DNA from: Ancalomicrobiaceae bacterium
Lineage (GTDB): Bacteria; Pseudomonadota; Alphaproteobacteria; Rhizobiales; Ancalomicrobiaceae
Assembly: GCA_031291595.1 (NCBI GenBank)
Contig: JARLIU010000266.1
Location: 1 to 54,026, forward strand
Direction of reading: 5' to 3'
Length of the DNA stretch: 54,026 nucleotides
Shown here: one piece after another, positions 1-8,588 of the stretch
Position numbering within the stretch: position 1 is the stretch's first letter
Layout of the letters: each line of letters opens with the position of its first letter
The notes under the pieces: model-generated
Database searches by the model: none
What the model was told of the DNA's origin: nothing
Seen by the model: only the letters and a program-made list of their open reading frames with translations
Made by a program: the position numbers and the translations under genes

Positions 1-242
1 CGCTGCAGAGCCATTTCCACCGCGCCGAACATTGGATCGTGGTCACCGGTACGGCTCGCGTCACCGTCGACAACACCGTGACCGTGCTTGCCGAGAACCA
101 ATCGATCTATGTGCCGCTCGGCGCCGTGCACCGCATGGAGAACCCCGGCAAGATCCCGCTGGAGATGATCGAGGTGCAATCGGGTTCCTACCTCGGCGAG
201 GACGACATCGTCCGCTACGAGGACATCTACAACCGGGCCTAG
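1..242 (+). CDS. Mannose-1-phosphate guanylyltransferase / mannose-6-phosphate isomerase, C-terminal end (5' truncated)
   Basis: The reading frame is open from base 3 and ends at TAG 240-242, so only about 79 C-terminal residues are present and the rest lies outside the window. The visible part is a cupin fold: [13 protein letters not shown] near its start, then a segment reading [15 protein letters not shown], and an ending EIQSG-like stretch ([18 protein letters not shown]). This matches the C-terminal phosphomannose isomerase-type domain of the AlgA/ManC/XanB family, which makes GDP-mannose for exopolysaccharide or LPS. The family assignment is firm. Whether the full protein is bifunctional cannot be seen here. 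An in-frame ATG at 39 is internal and not the start. Confidence 0.85.
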   Translation, partial: LQSHFHRAEHWIVVTGTARVTVDNTVTVLAENQSIYVPLGAVHRMENPGKIPLEMIEVQSGSYLGEDDIVRYEDIYNRA

Positions 243-314
243 TGGTCCAATTCCGACATTTGCATCCCACGTGCCGCGCGCTCATGCGCAAATGTCGGAA
301 TCCCAGGACCACTA
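239..314. repeat. Imperfect inverted repeat (hairpin 1 of a tandem pair)
   Basis: The left arm (about 239-263) begins at the TAG stop of the preceding gene and pairs with the right arm (about 288-314). Core arms are TTCCGACATTTGC and GCAAATGTCGGAA, with outer arms CTAGTGGTCC and GGACCACTAG. It has the same plan as the hairpin at 331-405, which suggests members of one dispersed intergenic repeat family. Confidence 0.75.
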
Positions 315-330
315 GCAATTCACTGATTCC

Positions 331-405
331 AGTGGAGCTTTGAATTTGACATTTGAGTTGGTCCGTGCAGATCGCAGGGGCTCAAATGTCAAATTCGCTC
401 CACTA
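331..405. repeat. Imperfect inverted repeat (hairpin 2 of a tandem pair)
   Basis: The left arm 331-357 (AGTGGAGC, then AATTTGACATTTGAG) pairs with the right arm 381-405 (CTCAAATGTCAAATT, then GCTCCACT). The outer AGTGG and the inner GACATTTG are shared with the first hairpin, but the other bases differ in a paired, compensated way. Confidence 0.75.
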
Positions 406-433
406 GGCCGTTCCCGCCATCGGCAGACGACAC

Positions 434-466
434 AAGCCCCGGCAGCGGTCTGACCGGGGCTTTTTC
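434..466. terminator. Rho-independent terminator between convergent genes
   Basis: AAGCCCCGG (434-442) pairs with CCGGGGCTT (453-461) and is followed by a run of T. It terminates the guanylyltransferase transcript. The A-rich left flank is short, so function for the opposing DUF2336 gene is less certain. Confidence 0.8.
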
Positions 467-496
467 ATGTTCTGGCAAGGGGATGGCGCGAAACGC

Positions 497-1696
497 TCAA
501 GCGGCGGCGGCAACGTCGTCGCCGCGAGCCGGCGGCGGCAGGGCGAGCGGCTGCCGGCGCATCAGCTTCGATACCAGGACGCGGGCCTGATCGCGGGCGG
601 CCTCGGTGGCGAAGCGCCTGAGCAGCACCATCAGATCGTCGAGATCGGCGGTTCCGGCCTGGCGGCAGCGCGACAGCGCCCGTTCGATGGCGCGGCGGCC
701 GAAGCGGTATTCGTCGCCGCCGGCAAAGCCTACCTCGGCAGCGAGTTCGCGTTGCACTTCGAGCGCGGCGGCAAAGGCGGGGAAGGTGCGTTCGGGAATG
801 CCGGCCTTGAGGAACAAGGCGCGGCAGGAGGCCTCGCGGCCCTCAGCCAGCAGCGCCTCGACCCGGACGCGCGGCATGCCGGACAAGAGCGCCAGGGCTT
901 CGCCGAGGAAGTGGATGTCGCCGAAGGTGACGGCACGCAGCAGCAACGTCGTCGTCAACTGGCCGGTGCGACGCAGGAACTCGGCAAACGCCGGGCGCTC
1001 CTCGGCGCCGACCGAGGCGGCCATGATGGCCGTCGCCTTGTCGGCGGCCTCGGCGGTCGCCTCGGCGGAGCGATCCGCGCTCAGCCAATCGCGCTCGACG
1101 ACGAGGTTCGCCAGCGCGCCGGCCACCTGCCGCATCAGCGTCTGGCGCACGTCGGCCGGCAGATGGGCACGCGCGAACAGCGCTTCGCGCAACGCCGCTT
1201 CGTGGCCGAGCCGTTCGGCCAGCCTTGCCAGGCTGAAGGGCGGAACGGAGGCGGTCACGTTGCCGGCGAGGACGACTGCGGCGGCGAGCGTGCCGACTTC
1301 GGCAAGCGCTGCGGCGGGCGCCGGCGACAGCCATTGCCGCGAGGCGATGGCGGTCTGCACGATCTCGTCACCCGAGGCGACGAAATCGACCAACTCGGCT
1401 TCCATCAGCACCGGCGAACGGTTGAGCACGATGGCGGCAATATCCGAGCGGCCCTCGGCAAGCGTCAGGATCAGATGGTGCGGCACCCGGTCGCTGTCGC
1501 ACAGCGTCTCGGCCAGCACGCGGCGGATCTCCGGCTCGGGATCGTCGAGCAGCACCGTCAGCGCCGCCTCGAGCCCCTCGCGGTCGTCGTCATCGAGTTC
1601 GGACACCAGGAACGACCGCGCCAAAAGCTCCGCCGCACGACAGCGATCGGCAGCCGACGCGCTCTGCATCCAGACGATAACCTGATCGACGATCAT
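497..1696 (-). CDS. DUF2336 domain protein
   Basis: This 399-residue soluble protein is built of alpha-helical, HEAT-like stretches and matches the DUF2336 family of alphaproteobacteria, whose function is not established. The start chosen gives MIVDQVIVWMQSA, the usual family beginning, with GGTGG nine bases upstream. The frame extends 17 codons to an ATG at 1747, but that has no recognisable ribosome site. The N-terminal half carries the family-like stretch LLDDPEPEIRRVLAETL. There are no membrane segments or signal peptide. It lies 183 bases downstream of the transglycosylase-like gene on the same strand, so the two may be co-transcribed. Family call is confident; no function is proposed. 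Confidence 0.85.
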   Translation of the reverse strand: MIVDQVIVWMQSASAADRCRAAELLARSFLVSELDDDDREGLEAALTVLLDDPEPEIRRVLAETLCDSDRVPHHLILTLAEGRSDIAAIVLNRSPVLMEAELVDFVASGDEIVQTAIASRQWLSPAPAAALAEVGTLAAAVVLAGNVTASVPPFSLARLAERLGHEAALREALFARAHLPADVRQTLMRQVAGALANLVVERDWLSADRSAEATAEAADKATAIMAASVGAEERPAFAEFLRRTGQLTTTLLLRAVTFGDIHFLGEALALLSGMPRVRVEALLAEGREASCRALFLKAGIPERTFPAFAAALEVQRELAAEVGFAGGDEYRFGRRAIERALSRCRQAGTADLDDLMVLLRRFATEAARDQARVLVSKLMRRQPLALPPPARGDDVAAAA

Positions 1697-1879
1697 GACC
1701 CAATCCACCGCGGACACGGACAAATCCGGGGCTCTCCCCTTGGTCATGACGATGGCACGGCAGGGCTTAAGGATTGGTTCACTACGCCGCCAAAGGATTT
1801 GTTAAGCATCGGGGCGGATGGCGTTGCCGCGGTTCGCACGGCCCGGCAGACGATCGGCACGTCGGACGACCGCTTCACC

Positions 1880-3661
1880 TCAGAACGCCGGCGTGACGCG
1901 CGGTCGCTGGCGCGGGAACGGCTGGATCACTTCGCGCGTCGGCACATTGGCGACGGTCTGGTTGCGGGTCGGCGACAGATCGAGCGGCCGGTTGGGATCG
2001 ATGCTCGCCGCCGGCTGCGGTGTTCCGGCAAGCGCTTCGGTGGCGGAGATCGGACCAAGGCCCGGCGGGGCCGAAACCGGCGGCAGGATCGGCAAGCCGT
2101 CGGGGCCGACGACCGTCGCGACCGGACTTGCGGGCGCAGGCGCCGCCTGCGCGGCGGGTTGCACCGGCGCGACGGCCGGCACGATGGACATGGGGCGCTG
2201 CGGCACGAAGAAGCTCGACGCATAGAGCCGGCTCGGGCGGATGCCGGCCGAGGACGCGTCGGTCGTCTCCGCGCTCGGCAGTTGCGCCACACGCTGGGCG
2301 CCCGGACCGTAGCGGCTCGGCCGCACGTAGGCCTCGGCGGCGATGGCCGGGCTGACCGGCGGCTCGGTTTGCGGCGCCGTGGATTGGGGCGCCAGCACGA
2401 GCGGCACCTGCCGCGCGATCGGTGCGGTGACCGCATGGTCGGTCGGCGATGACGGCAGCGGCGCCAGCGACGTGAGCCCCGGCGGCAGGCTGCTGCCCGT
2501 CGTGGCCGGGCGGACGGACGATGGCGCCTCGATCGAGGACGCGGCGAAGGCCAGAGGCTGCATATCGCTCCACACCAGTCCGGCCAACGGAGTCGCCGCG
2601 GACGGGGCGGTGGACGGCTGAGCGGCCGGTGCCTGCAGCTGCGCCGGAGCCGGGACAGGCGACGCTGCCGGCTGGGCCGCGACCGGTACCGCCGCTGTCT
2701 GCACTGCAACCGGGGGCCGGGCCATCGGCGCCACAGTCTGCACCCGCGCCGGCAGCATCGTCGCCTGCGCGGTCCCGGGCGCCGGGACCGTCACATTCGA
2801 GGGCAGATTGCGCACGGTCGAATTGGGCTGGGTGATCTCCTGCGTCAGTCGTGACGTCATATCGGCGCGCCAGCCGCTGATCTTGGCGCCATTCGGAGCG
2901 GCGATGCCGGTCGCCTTCCCCGGCATGCTGACCATTCCGAGCGTCGAATTGATCATGCCGATGTCGGGCGGGAGTTGCGGCCTCGCCGACGCAGTCGGCC
3001 GTGTCGGCTGCATCGTCTGACGCATTTGCAGACGCGGATCGGCGCTCGGCGCCGGTGGATCCGGCGTCTGCATCAGCGCGGTCATCACCTCCGAGACGGT
3101 ATGCGGCGTCCCGTCCGGACGAAAGAACACGCCGCGGTTGGCCGCAGCCGCGTCGGGCAACAGGATCGCGGCGGAGGAGAGCGGCGCCGACTGGCGGGCG
3201 GCGAACAGCTGGGTCGCGGACTTCGCACCAATGGCGACGCCGATGCGCAGTTCGGAATCGGTCGGGGCGCGGCCGAGCACCGCCGTCAGTCCGATGCGCG
3301 TATCCGACATGCGCTTGACTGCCAGCACCGCCCTGACGTTGGGATTGCTGCGCAGCGCGATGATGCGGGCGCGCAGTGCCGGGTCCGCCACGCTGAACTC
3401 GCCCCGCCCGTCCTTGACGATCGCTTGCGCCTGCCGGCCGAGGCCGATCGAGGCGCCGTGCGCCTTGACCGCCGCCAGCCAGCCCTGGTCGGAGAACTGA
3501 TCGAGGCCGGCGCCGTTTGCCTCCGCCAGCGTGCGCCGCCTCTCGGCCTCGCGCTGCGCCGCCACTATCAATTGGTCGAAGCCGGGCCCATTGGTCGGCA
3601 CGGACGTGTCGAGGTTGGGGTCGGGCGTTCTGTCCGGGATCACCGTGCGTCCGATCTGCAT
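1880..3661 (-). CDS. Transglycosylase-like domain protein with long Pro/Ala-rich C-terminal tail
   Basis: The protein has 593 residues. Residues about 28-200 resemble the SLT-type lytic transglycosylase domain common in Rhizobiales. GLDQFSDQGWL (52-62) takes the place of the usual GLFQF...WL, and LGRAPTDSEL (129-138) and LLPDAAAANRGVFF (167-180) match the later family blocks. Glu38 in AAQREAE may occupy the catalytic Glu position, but the usual Glu-Ser pair is Glu-Ala here, so activity is doubtful. Residues about 200-593 are low-complexity Pro/Ala/Ser/Gln-rich. No signal peptide is evident. An AGGAAAG ribosome site precedes the ATG at 3661. The gene has its own upstream region holding TTAACC palindromes. 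A cell-wall or envelope scaffolding role is inference. Confidence 0.6.
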   Translation of the reverse strand: MQIGRTVIPDRTPDPNLDTSVPTNGPGFDQLIVAAQREAERRRTLAEANGAGLDQFSDQGWLAAVKAHGASIGLGRQAQAIVKDGRGEFSVADPALRARIIALRSNPNVRAVLAVKRMSDTRIGLTAVLGRAPTDSELRIGVAIGAKSATQLFAARQSAPLSSAAILLPDAAAANRGVFFRPDGTPHTVSEVMTALMQTPDPPAPSADPRLQMRQTMQPTRPTASARPQLPPDIGMINSTLGMVSMPGKATGIAAPNGAKISGWRADMTSRLTQEITQPNSTVRNLPSNVTVPAPGTAQATMLPARVQTVAPMARPPVAVQTAAVPVAAQPAASPVPAPAQLQAPAAQPSTAPSAATPLAGLVWSDMQPLAFAASSIEAPSSVRPATTGSSLPPGLTSLAPLPSSPTDHAVTAPIARQVPLVLAPQSTAPQTEPPVSPAIAAEAYVRPSRYGPGAQRVAQLPSAETTDASSAGIRPSRLYASSFFVPQRPMSIVPAVAPVQPAAQAAPAPASPVATVVGPDGLPILPPVSAPPGLGPISATEALAGTPQPAASIDPNRPLDLSPTRNQTVANVPTREVIQPFPRQRPRVTPAF

Positions 3662-3995
3662 GACCGCTTTCCTGACAGAATCCGCTCAAGGTGGTTAACC
3701 GCGGTTAACCTTCGTCTCCAAATCGTAAAGATTTGGTTAACGAAGTCTAAACGCGCGCTGTGCGGCACGCCGCCGGCACGTCCCGCGGCGTCCTCCGGGG
3801 CCGCCCGGCTTATCCTGTGGGGGAGTCTCTCGGTCTCGCATGAGGGACGGTCGCCGGGCACTACGACGGACTGTCATCCGATCGTCACAATGATCCGGCG
3901 ATAGTTCGACGCAACCCCTGTGGCGGAGACTGCCGCACGCACCGAAGCGCGCGGGAGACGAGACGCCGCAGAAGCCCTTGTCGTCGAACGCTGAA
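3662..3995. other. Divergent intergenic region with AT-rich core
   Basis: This separates the transglycosylase-like gene (minus) from the CitE-like gene (plus). Bases about 3690-3750 are markedly AT-richer than the surroundings and hold the palindrome listed separately plus a third GGTTAAC at 3735-3741. No further gene is seen. Confidence 0.6.
3693..3710. promoter_or_regulatory. Perfect 18-bp palindrome GGTTAACCGCGGTTAACC, candidate operator
   Basis: Two GGTTAACC half-sites, each itself palindromic, are joined by CG, 32 bases upstream of the transglycosylase-like start. TTAA boxes are 6 bases apart, one less than the TTAA-N7-TTAA consensus of the cell-cycle regulator CtrA. The half-site TTAACC also occurs in CtrA sites. 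Operator function is inferred. Confidence 0.45.
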
Positions 3996-4751
3996 ATGCA
4001 CCCCATCTTTGCAGATCCGATGCTTTGCCATCTCATCGTCCGACCGCAGTCCCGGCAGGCGCTCGATGCGGCATTGGCGGCACGCCCCGACGTGCTGATC
4101 GTCGATCTGACGGACGAGACGAACGACAGGATCGCGATCGGCTGCGGCTTCGTCACGGAAACCATCGCAGTCGAGACGGCGCACCGTCCGCGCCTCTATG
4201 CCCGCATCCCGGCGTTCGCGCACCCCGAGTCGGCCGATCTGCTCGATCGCGCGGTCAAGGCCGGCGTCGACGGCATCCAGATGCGAGGGGCGACGGGCGG
4301 CTACGATGCCACCTGGCTCGATGCGCGGATCGCGGTTGCCGAGGCAGTCAACGGCCGCGGCGACGGCGAGGTCCGCATGATCGTCGAGGCGACCGGCTCG
4401 GCGCAAGCGATCTTCGGCCTGGCGAGCTATCGCGGCGCGTCGCAGCGGCTGGCCGGGCTGGTATTCACCGCCGGCGATCTCGCCGACAGCCTGGGGCTGA
4501 GCCCGCTCGACAGGGACAGATCCGGGACCGGCGGGCGTTGGCGCGGCCCGTTCGCCCAGGCGCGGGCGCAGGCCGTGCTGGCAGCTTCCTCCGCCGGGGT
4601 CGTCGCGATCGATGGCGCCCGGCTCGAGCCGACGGCCGATTTGCCGCTGTCGGCCGCCGTCGCCGAAGCGCGCGGCGACGGATTTGCCGGCCTGCTCACC
4701 GACCGGATCGCCGACGCCGAGGATCTCGGTCGCACCGGCACCACCGTCTGA
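3996..4751 (+). CDS. HpcH/HpaI aldolase / citrate lyase beta-subunit (CitE)-like protein
   Basis: The 251-residue TIM-barrel protein has the CitE plan: DVLIVDLTDETND early, a metal-ligand Glu in MIVEATGSAQAI, the Asp of FTAGDLADSLG, and AGVVAIDGARLE near the end. These are the segments that bind Mg and acyl-CoA or oxoacid in the family. Overall identity to typical members looks low and the C-terminal part is short, so the substrate is open. The start is uncertain: TTG at 3978, ATG at 3996 and ATG at 4020 are in frame and none has a clear ribosome site. It ends 6 bases before the convergent flavin reductase-like gene. Confidence 0.75.
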   Translation: MHPIFADPMLCHLIVRPQSRQALDAALAARPDVLIVDLTDETNDRIAIGCGFVTETIAVETAHRPRLYARIPAFAHPESADLLDRAVKAGVDGIQMRGATGGYDATWLDARIAVAEAVNGRGDGEVRMIVEATGSAQAIFGLASYRGASQRLAGLVFTAGDLADSLGLSPLDRDRSGTGGRWRGPFAQARAQAVLAASSAGVVAIDGARLEPTADLPLSAAVAEARGDGFAGLLTDRIADAEDLGRTGTTV

Positions 4752-4757
4752 CCGGCA

Positions 4758-5381
4758 TCAGGCCTGCGTGCCGCCGCCACCGGCCGGCCGGGCCATGGCG
4801 AAAATCGCATCGGCCCGGACGTAGTCCATGTAGCCGGCGCGGGTGATGGTACCGGCCTTGATGAGATCGAAGCGGCCGTCGACGATATAGGCGTCGTCGA
4901 TATGGATGCCGACCACTTGGCCGATGACGATGACGTTGTCGGCGGTTGCGCCGTCGAGGCGGACCGGGCGGACGACCTGGATGACCTTGCATTCGAGCGC
5001 CGCCGGGCTGTCGGCGACGCGCGGCGGCTTGACGAAGCGCGACGCCGCCGGCGTCAGGCCGGTGAAGGCGAATTCGCTTTCCCCCTCCGGCAGCGGCGCC
5101 GAAGACGCATTCATCTGGTCTTTCAGCGCATAGGTGGCGAGGCTGCAGACGAATTCTCCGGTCGCCTCGGCATTGCCGGCGCTGTGCTTGGCCCCTTCCG
5201 ACGAAAACAGCACCATCGGCGGATTGGCGGAGACGGCGTTGAAGAAACTGTAGGGGGCGAGATTGACCTTGCCCGCCGCCGAGACCGTCGAGATCCAGCC
5301 GATCGGCCGGGGCGCGACGATCGCCTTGAACGGATCATGCGGCAGGGCGGTGCGATCGCGAGCATCTGGCTGGTAGAACAT
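4758..5381 (-). CDS. Flavin reductase-like (FMN-binding split barrel) protein
   Basis: The 207-residue protein carries the family block APRPIGWISTVSAAGKVNLAPYSFFNAVSANPP in its first third (ending near residue 55), typical of FMN-binding split-barrel proteins related to flavin reductases. A second conserved portion is IGQVVGIHIDDAYIVDGRFDL. It starts 3 bases after the stop of the nitroreductase gene, so the two form an operon and may both act on flavins. The family is clear. The electron acceptor and physiological substrate cannot be told from sequence. Confidence 0.85.
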   Translation of the reverse strand: MFYQPDARDRTALPHDPFKAIVAPRPIGWISTVSAAGKVNLAPYSFFNAVSANPPMVLFSSEGAKHSAGNAEATGEFVCSLATYALKDQMNASSAPLPEGESEFAFTGLTPAASRFVKPPRVADSPAALECKVIQVVRPVRLDGATADNVIVIGQVVGIHIDDAYIVDGRFDLIKAGTITRAGYMDYVRADAIFAMARPAGGGGTQA

Positions 5382-5384
5382 GGC

Positions 5385-5954
5385 TTAGGCGCCCCAGACG
5401 GAAACGATGTCGGCAAAGGCCGGGCGCGGACGATCGACGGGCGGCACGGTCGGCGTGCCGACCACGACGAAGCCGGCGAAGCGCTCCCCCTCCTTCAGCC
5501 CGAGGAAGGCCCCCGCCTCGGCATCATAGGCCACCCATTCGGTCAGCCATTGCGCCGAATAGCCGAGCGCGTGGGCGGCGAGCACCAGGTTCATGGTTGC
5601 AGCACCGGCCGAGAGAACCTGTTCCCACACCGGGATCTTGACGTGCGGCGCGGCGCGCGACACGACGCCGATGGTCAGCGGCACGCGGGAGAAGCGCTGG
5701 CGCTCCTGGTCCAGCCGGTCGGCCGGGGTATCCGGCTGCTTCTGCGCCAGGATGGCGGCAAGCCCCTCGCCGGCCGCCTTGCGCGCCGCGCCGGAAAACA
5801 GGATGAACCGCCAGGGCGTCAACTTGCCGTGGTCGGGCACGCGGGTGGCGATGCGGATGAGGGTCTCGATCTCCCGGCGAGACGGGCCGGGCTCGCCGAG
5901 CGAGATCGAGGAGATGGTGCGGCGGGTTTCTAGGAGCGTCAGGGCGTCTGGCAT
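5385..5954 (-). CDS. Nitroreductase family protein (YdjA-like)
   Basis: The 189-residue FMN-dependent oxidoreductase begins with LETRRTISS, the site of FMN-phosphate-binding arginines in the family. RVPDHGKLTPWRFILFSG (39-56) and the AHALGYSAQWLTEW segment mark the small YdjA-type subgroup. It heads a two-gene operon with the flavin reductase-like gene downstream. YdjA-like enzymes are thought to work as dimers with NAD(P)H, but the natural substrate is usually unknown. The start ATG at 5954 has only a weak GAG upstream. Confidence 0.88.
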   Translation of the reverse strand: MPDALTLLETRRTISSISLGEPGPSRREIETLIRIATRVPDHGKLTPWRFILFSGAARKAAGEGLAAILAQKQPDTPADRLDQERQRFSRVPLTIGVVSRAAPHVKIPVWEQVLSAGAATMNLVLAAHALGYSAQWLTEWVAYDAEAGAFLGLKEGERFAGFVVVGTPTVPPVDRPRPAFADIVSVWGA

Positions 5955-6178
5955 GAAAGTCTCGGCTGGGACGGGTCGATGAGTTGATCCGGCATTTGGG
6001 CGGCAAGGCGTGCCATCGGCGGCAGGGCGGCAACGGCGGCAGCGCGCATCCGCCCATCAATAGGGCTGTCACGCGGCGGCGACAAGCCGACGGCAGCCCG
6101 GCGTATGTGTTTTACCTCATAGCGAAACTTCGGAGGGTCCTCATAATACGGGCATCCGGACGACACCCCAGCAGAGCG

Positions 6179-6601
6179 ATGACCGATCCAGTCGAAACGA
6201 CCCTCTATCAGCGCCTGGGCGGCGAGCCGGCGGTGCGCCGTCTCACCCGTCGCTTCTACGAGTTGATGGACACGCTGCCCGAGGCGGCGGCCTGCCGCAG
6301 GGTCCATCGCAACGGGTTGCAACTGCCGGAACAGAAGCTGACCGAATATCTGACCGGCTGGTTCGGCGGGCCGCAGCTCTACATCGAGAAATACGGCCAG
6401 CCGATGCTGCGCCGGCGCCACTTCGTCGCTCCGATCGGCGGCGAGGAAGTCAGCGGCTGGCTGATCTGCTTCCGTCGCGCCGTCGCCGAGACGGTGCCGG
6501 ACGATCTGGCCACCATCTTCATGCCGAAAATCGAAGCGCTCGCCAAACATATGCAGAACCGCGCGGACGATAGCGACGACACGGAAACCCAACTGAACTA
6601 G
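6179..6601 (+). CDS. Group II truncated haemoglobin
   Basis: The 140-residue protein shows the trHbII signature: Tyr27 at B10 in RRFYELMD, GGPQLYIEKYGQPMLRRRHF with proximal His81, and Trp94 at G8 in SGWLICF. Such proteins bind O2 with high affinity and are linked to NO or peroxide detoxification or oxygen delivery. The start is the ATG giving MTDPVETTLY. The frame stays open further upstream to 5984, but that extension is low-complexity and lies in the nitroreductase promoter region. The gene is divergent from the nitroreductase operon, which suggests, without proof, a shared redox or nitrosative-stress context. Confidence 0.88.
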   Translation: MTDPVETTLYQRLGGEPAVRRLTRRFYELMDTLPEAAACRRVHRNGLQLPEQKLTEYLTGWFGGPQLYIEKYGQPMLRRRHFVAPIGGEEVSGWLICFRRAVAETVPDDLATIFMPKIEALAKHMQNRADDSDDTETQLN

Positions 6602-6692
6602 TCTCCAAGCGCAGGGCTCGCGGCGGTGGCATGAATTTGCCATGGTTGGCTCGCCATTCTCCGGCTGATTCCAGGCAAGGACGTCGAGACGC

Positions 6693-7775
6693 ATGTCTCT
6701 TCCAGGGTTTGACCATCGTCGCCAGACGCACGACCGCGGCTGCGCGGCCGCTCGCCTCGTCATCGCCGCTGTGCTGGCCATGGCCGTCATCGGCGCGATG
6801 TCGGCCTCGGCCTCGGCACAGACGCATCCCTCCGCGCCGTCCGGACCCTCGGTGACGACCACGGCGCCGGCGGGGCTCGCCGTACCGTCGGCGAAGCAGC
6901 CGCTCGGCTATGCGCCGCAGCCTGCCCCCATCGTGCCCGCCCCGCTCGCCGTCGCCCCCACGCCGCAGGCGACCGCTCCGACGACGCCGATCAAGACGGT
7001 GCTGAAGCTGCATGCGCTGATGACCGACGACGGCCCGCCGATCAAGGAGGGGCTGGTGTGGCGGATCTATCAGGAGAAGTCGACGCAGGATAGCGAGCCG
7101 CTGGTCAAACTGGTGGCGACCGAAGCCGGCGGCGATGCCGAGTTTGCACTTGATTCAGGTACTTACATCGTGCATGCCGCATACGGGCGCGCCGGTGCCA
7201 CCACCAAGGTGGAGCTGACGAAGCCGATGCGGTCGGAGACGCTGATCCTCAATGCCGGCGGGGTGCGGCTGTCGGCGATGCTCACCGGCGAGATTGCCAT
7301 CCCGGCGAACAAGCTGTCGTTCGACATCTACTCGACGGACGCCGATGCCGGCGGCGAAAAGCAGGCGCTGGTCATCGGCGCCGCAGCCAACAAGGTGATC
7401 CGGCTCAATGCCGACACCTACCAGATCGTCAGCCACTACGGCAACGTCAACTCGGTGGTGCGCGCCGAAGTGCACGTCACACCGGGCAAGCTGACCGAAG
7501 CGACGGTCTACCACAAGGCGGCTGAGATCACGCTGAAGCTCGTCGCCGACATCGGCGGCGAGGCGCTGACCAATGTCAACTGGGTGATCCTGACGCCGGC
7601 GGGCGACCAGGTGGCGGAATACGAGGGGACCTTTGCCACCATGGTGCTGGCCGAGGGCGACTATACCGTCGTGGCGCGTCACCACGATCAGGTGTTCACC
7701 CGCAATTTCTCGGTCGAGGTCGGCTACAACCGCGAGATCGAATTGCAGGCGACCAAGCCAGTGGTGCAGCAGTAG
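6693..7775 (+). CDS. Exported protein with Ig-like/carboxypeptidase-regulatory-type repeats, function unknown
   Basis: The 360-residue protein has an N-terminal export signal (hydrophobic core about 21-37, cleavage likely after SASAQ or ASA near 43). A Pro/Ala-rich linker to about 100 follows, then several beta-rich units that look like repeats. Each has a segment of the form LDSGTYIVHAAYG, LNADTYQIVSHYG or LAEGDYTVVARHH, each with a G/DxYxV core. This resembles repeats found in secreted carbohydrate- or cell-surface proteins. No catalytic motif is visible. It stands alone, with a weak ribosome site. I do not assign a function. Confidence 0.65.
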   Translation: MSLPGFDHRRQTHDRGCAAARLVIAAVLAMAVIGAMSASASAQTHPSAPSGPSVTTTAPAGLAVPSAKQPLGYAPQPAPIVPAPLAVAPTPQATAPTTPIKTVLKLHALMTDDGPPIKEGLVWRIYQEKSTQDSEPLVKLVATEAGGDAEFALDSGTYIVHAAYGRAGATTKVELTKPMRSETLILNAGGVRLSAMLTGEIAIPANKLSFDIYSTDADAGGEKQALVIGAAANKVIRLNADTYQIVSHYGNVNSVVRAEVHVTPGKLTEATVYHKAAEITLKLVADIGGEALTNVNWVILTPAGDQVAEYEGTFATMVLAEGDYTVVARHHDQVFTRNFSVEVGYNREIELQATKPVVQQ

Positions 7776-8588
7776 CGCCAGCGGAGGCAGGCCTGCGGCC
7801 GAAGGCGTCCGGCGCGTCTGCAGGATCGCGGCGATCGCCTGCGGATGGCTGGCCCGCGGCCGAAGGCGTCCGGCCGCATCCCGGACATTCATCCAGCGGC
7901 CGGAAACGGGTGCTTGCGGATGGAGCGCCCCGAGACGATCGATCGATGCGCCCAGTCACGACCCGGTCACGGCCCGATCAAGAGCCGGAGCAGCGCGGTT
8001 TCAGCTGTCGCCTGTTTTATGGCAGCATCGTCCTCTACAATCACTGTCATGCTGCGTTGATGTCATACGACCTTATTCGATCCGTCATCAGTGCGATATT
8101 GATGAGGTTGCTTCCGGTGTAGACTCCGCAATTGCCGGATCGGTGGGTTCGGCAGTGGGGCAAAGCGCGACGGACCGATGGTGACCTGTCATCCAATCGG
8201 GCCGTAAGTTGCGAGCGAAGGGACGTGCGGCCGTCGACGCGGGCCGAACGTCTTAGCGGTCGCGCCAGTGACGACCAGCGCGGGCCGGGGAAGGCGATTA
8301 GGTTCATCCGAAACGTTTCACGCATTAGTCTGACTGCTGTGAGGCACTTTCGCCCCGGTTTCAGATCCACCTTCCCCGCGCTCGTTTCGATTCCGCAGAC
8401 TTGTCCATCGTCGTTGCCAGCCGCCGCCCCGCTCCGGCGGCTTTTTGGCGTCTCGTCTCGACAAAGCCGCGAATGCGGCCGATCTTCATCGCATTGGATT
8501 GTGATTTCGCGCCAATGCGGGACCGCCGGCCGCACGATCGGCCGGCGCAGGGCATTGTATTCATTGCCATACGACGGGAGATTTGCCC
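7776..8588. other. Long intergenic region with a direct repeat, no gene recognised
   Basis: This 813-base gap contains an 18-base direct repeat (GCGGCCGAAGGCGTCCGG at 7795-7812 and 7856-7873) just after the upstream stop. A moderately AT-rich stretch lies near 8030-8110. Frames open on both strands have no ribosome site and no recognisable family, so I call no gene. Confidence 0.6.

Noticed and set aside
467-2452. Very long open frames antisense to DUF2336, the transglycosylase-like gene, purL, ntrY and others
   Set aside because: High GC makes antisense frames long; they are Arg-rich, lack ribosome sites and the opposite strands carry clear families.
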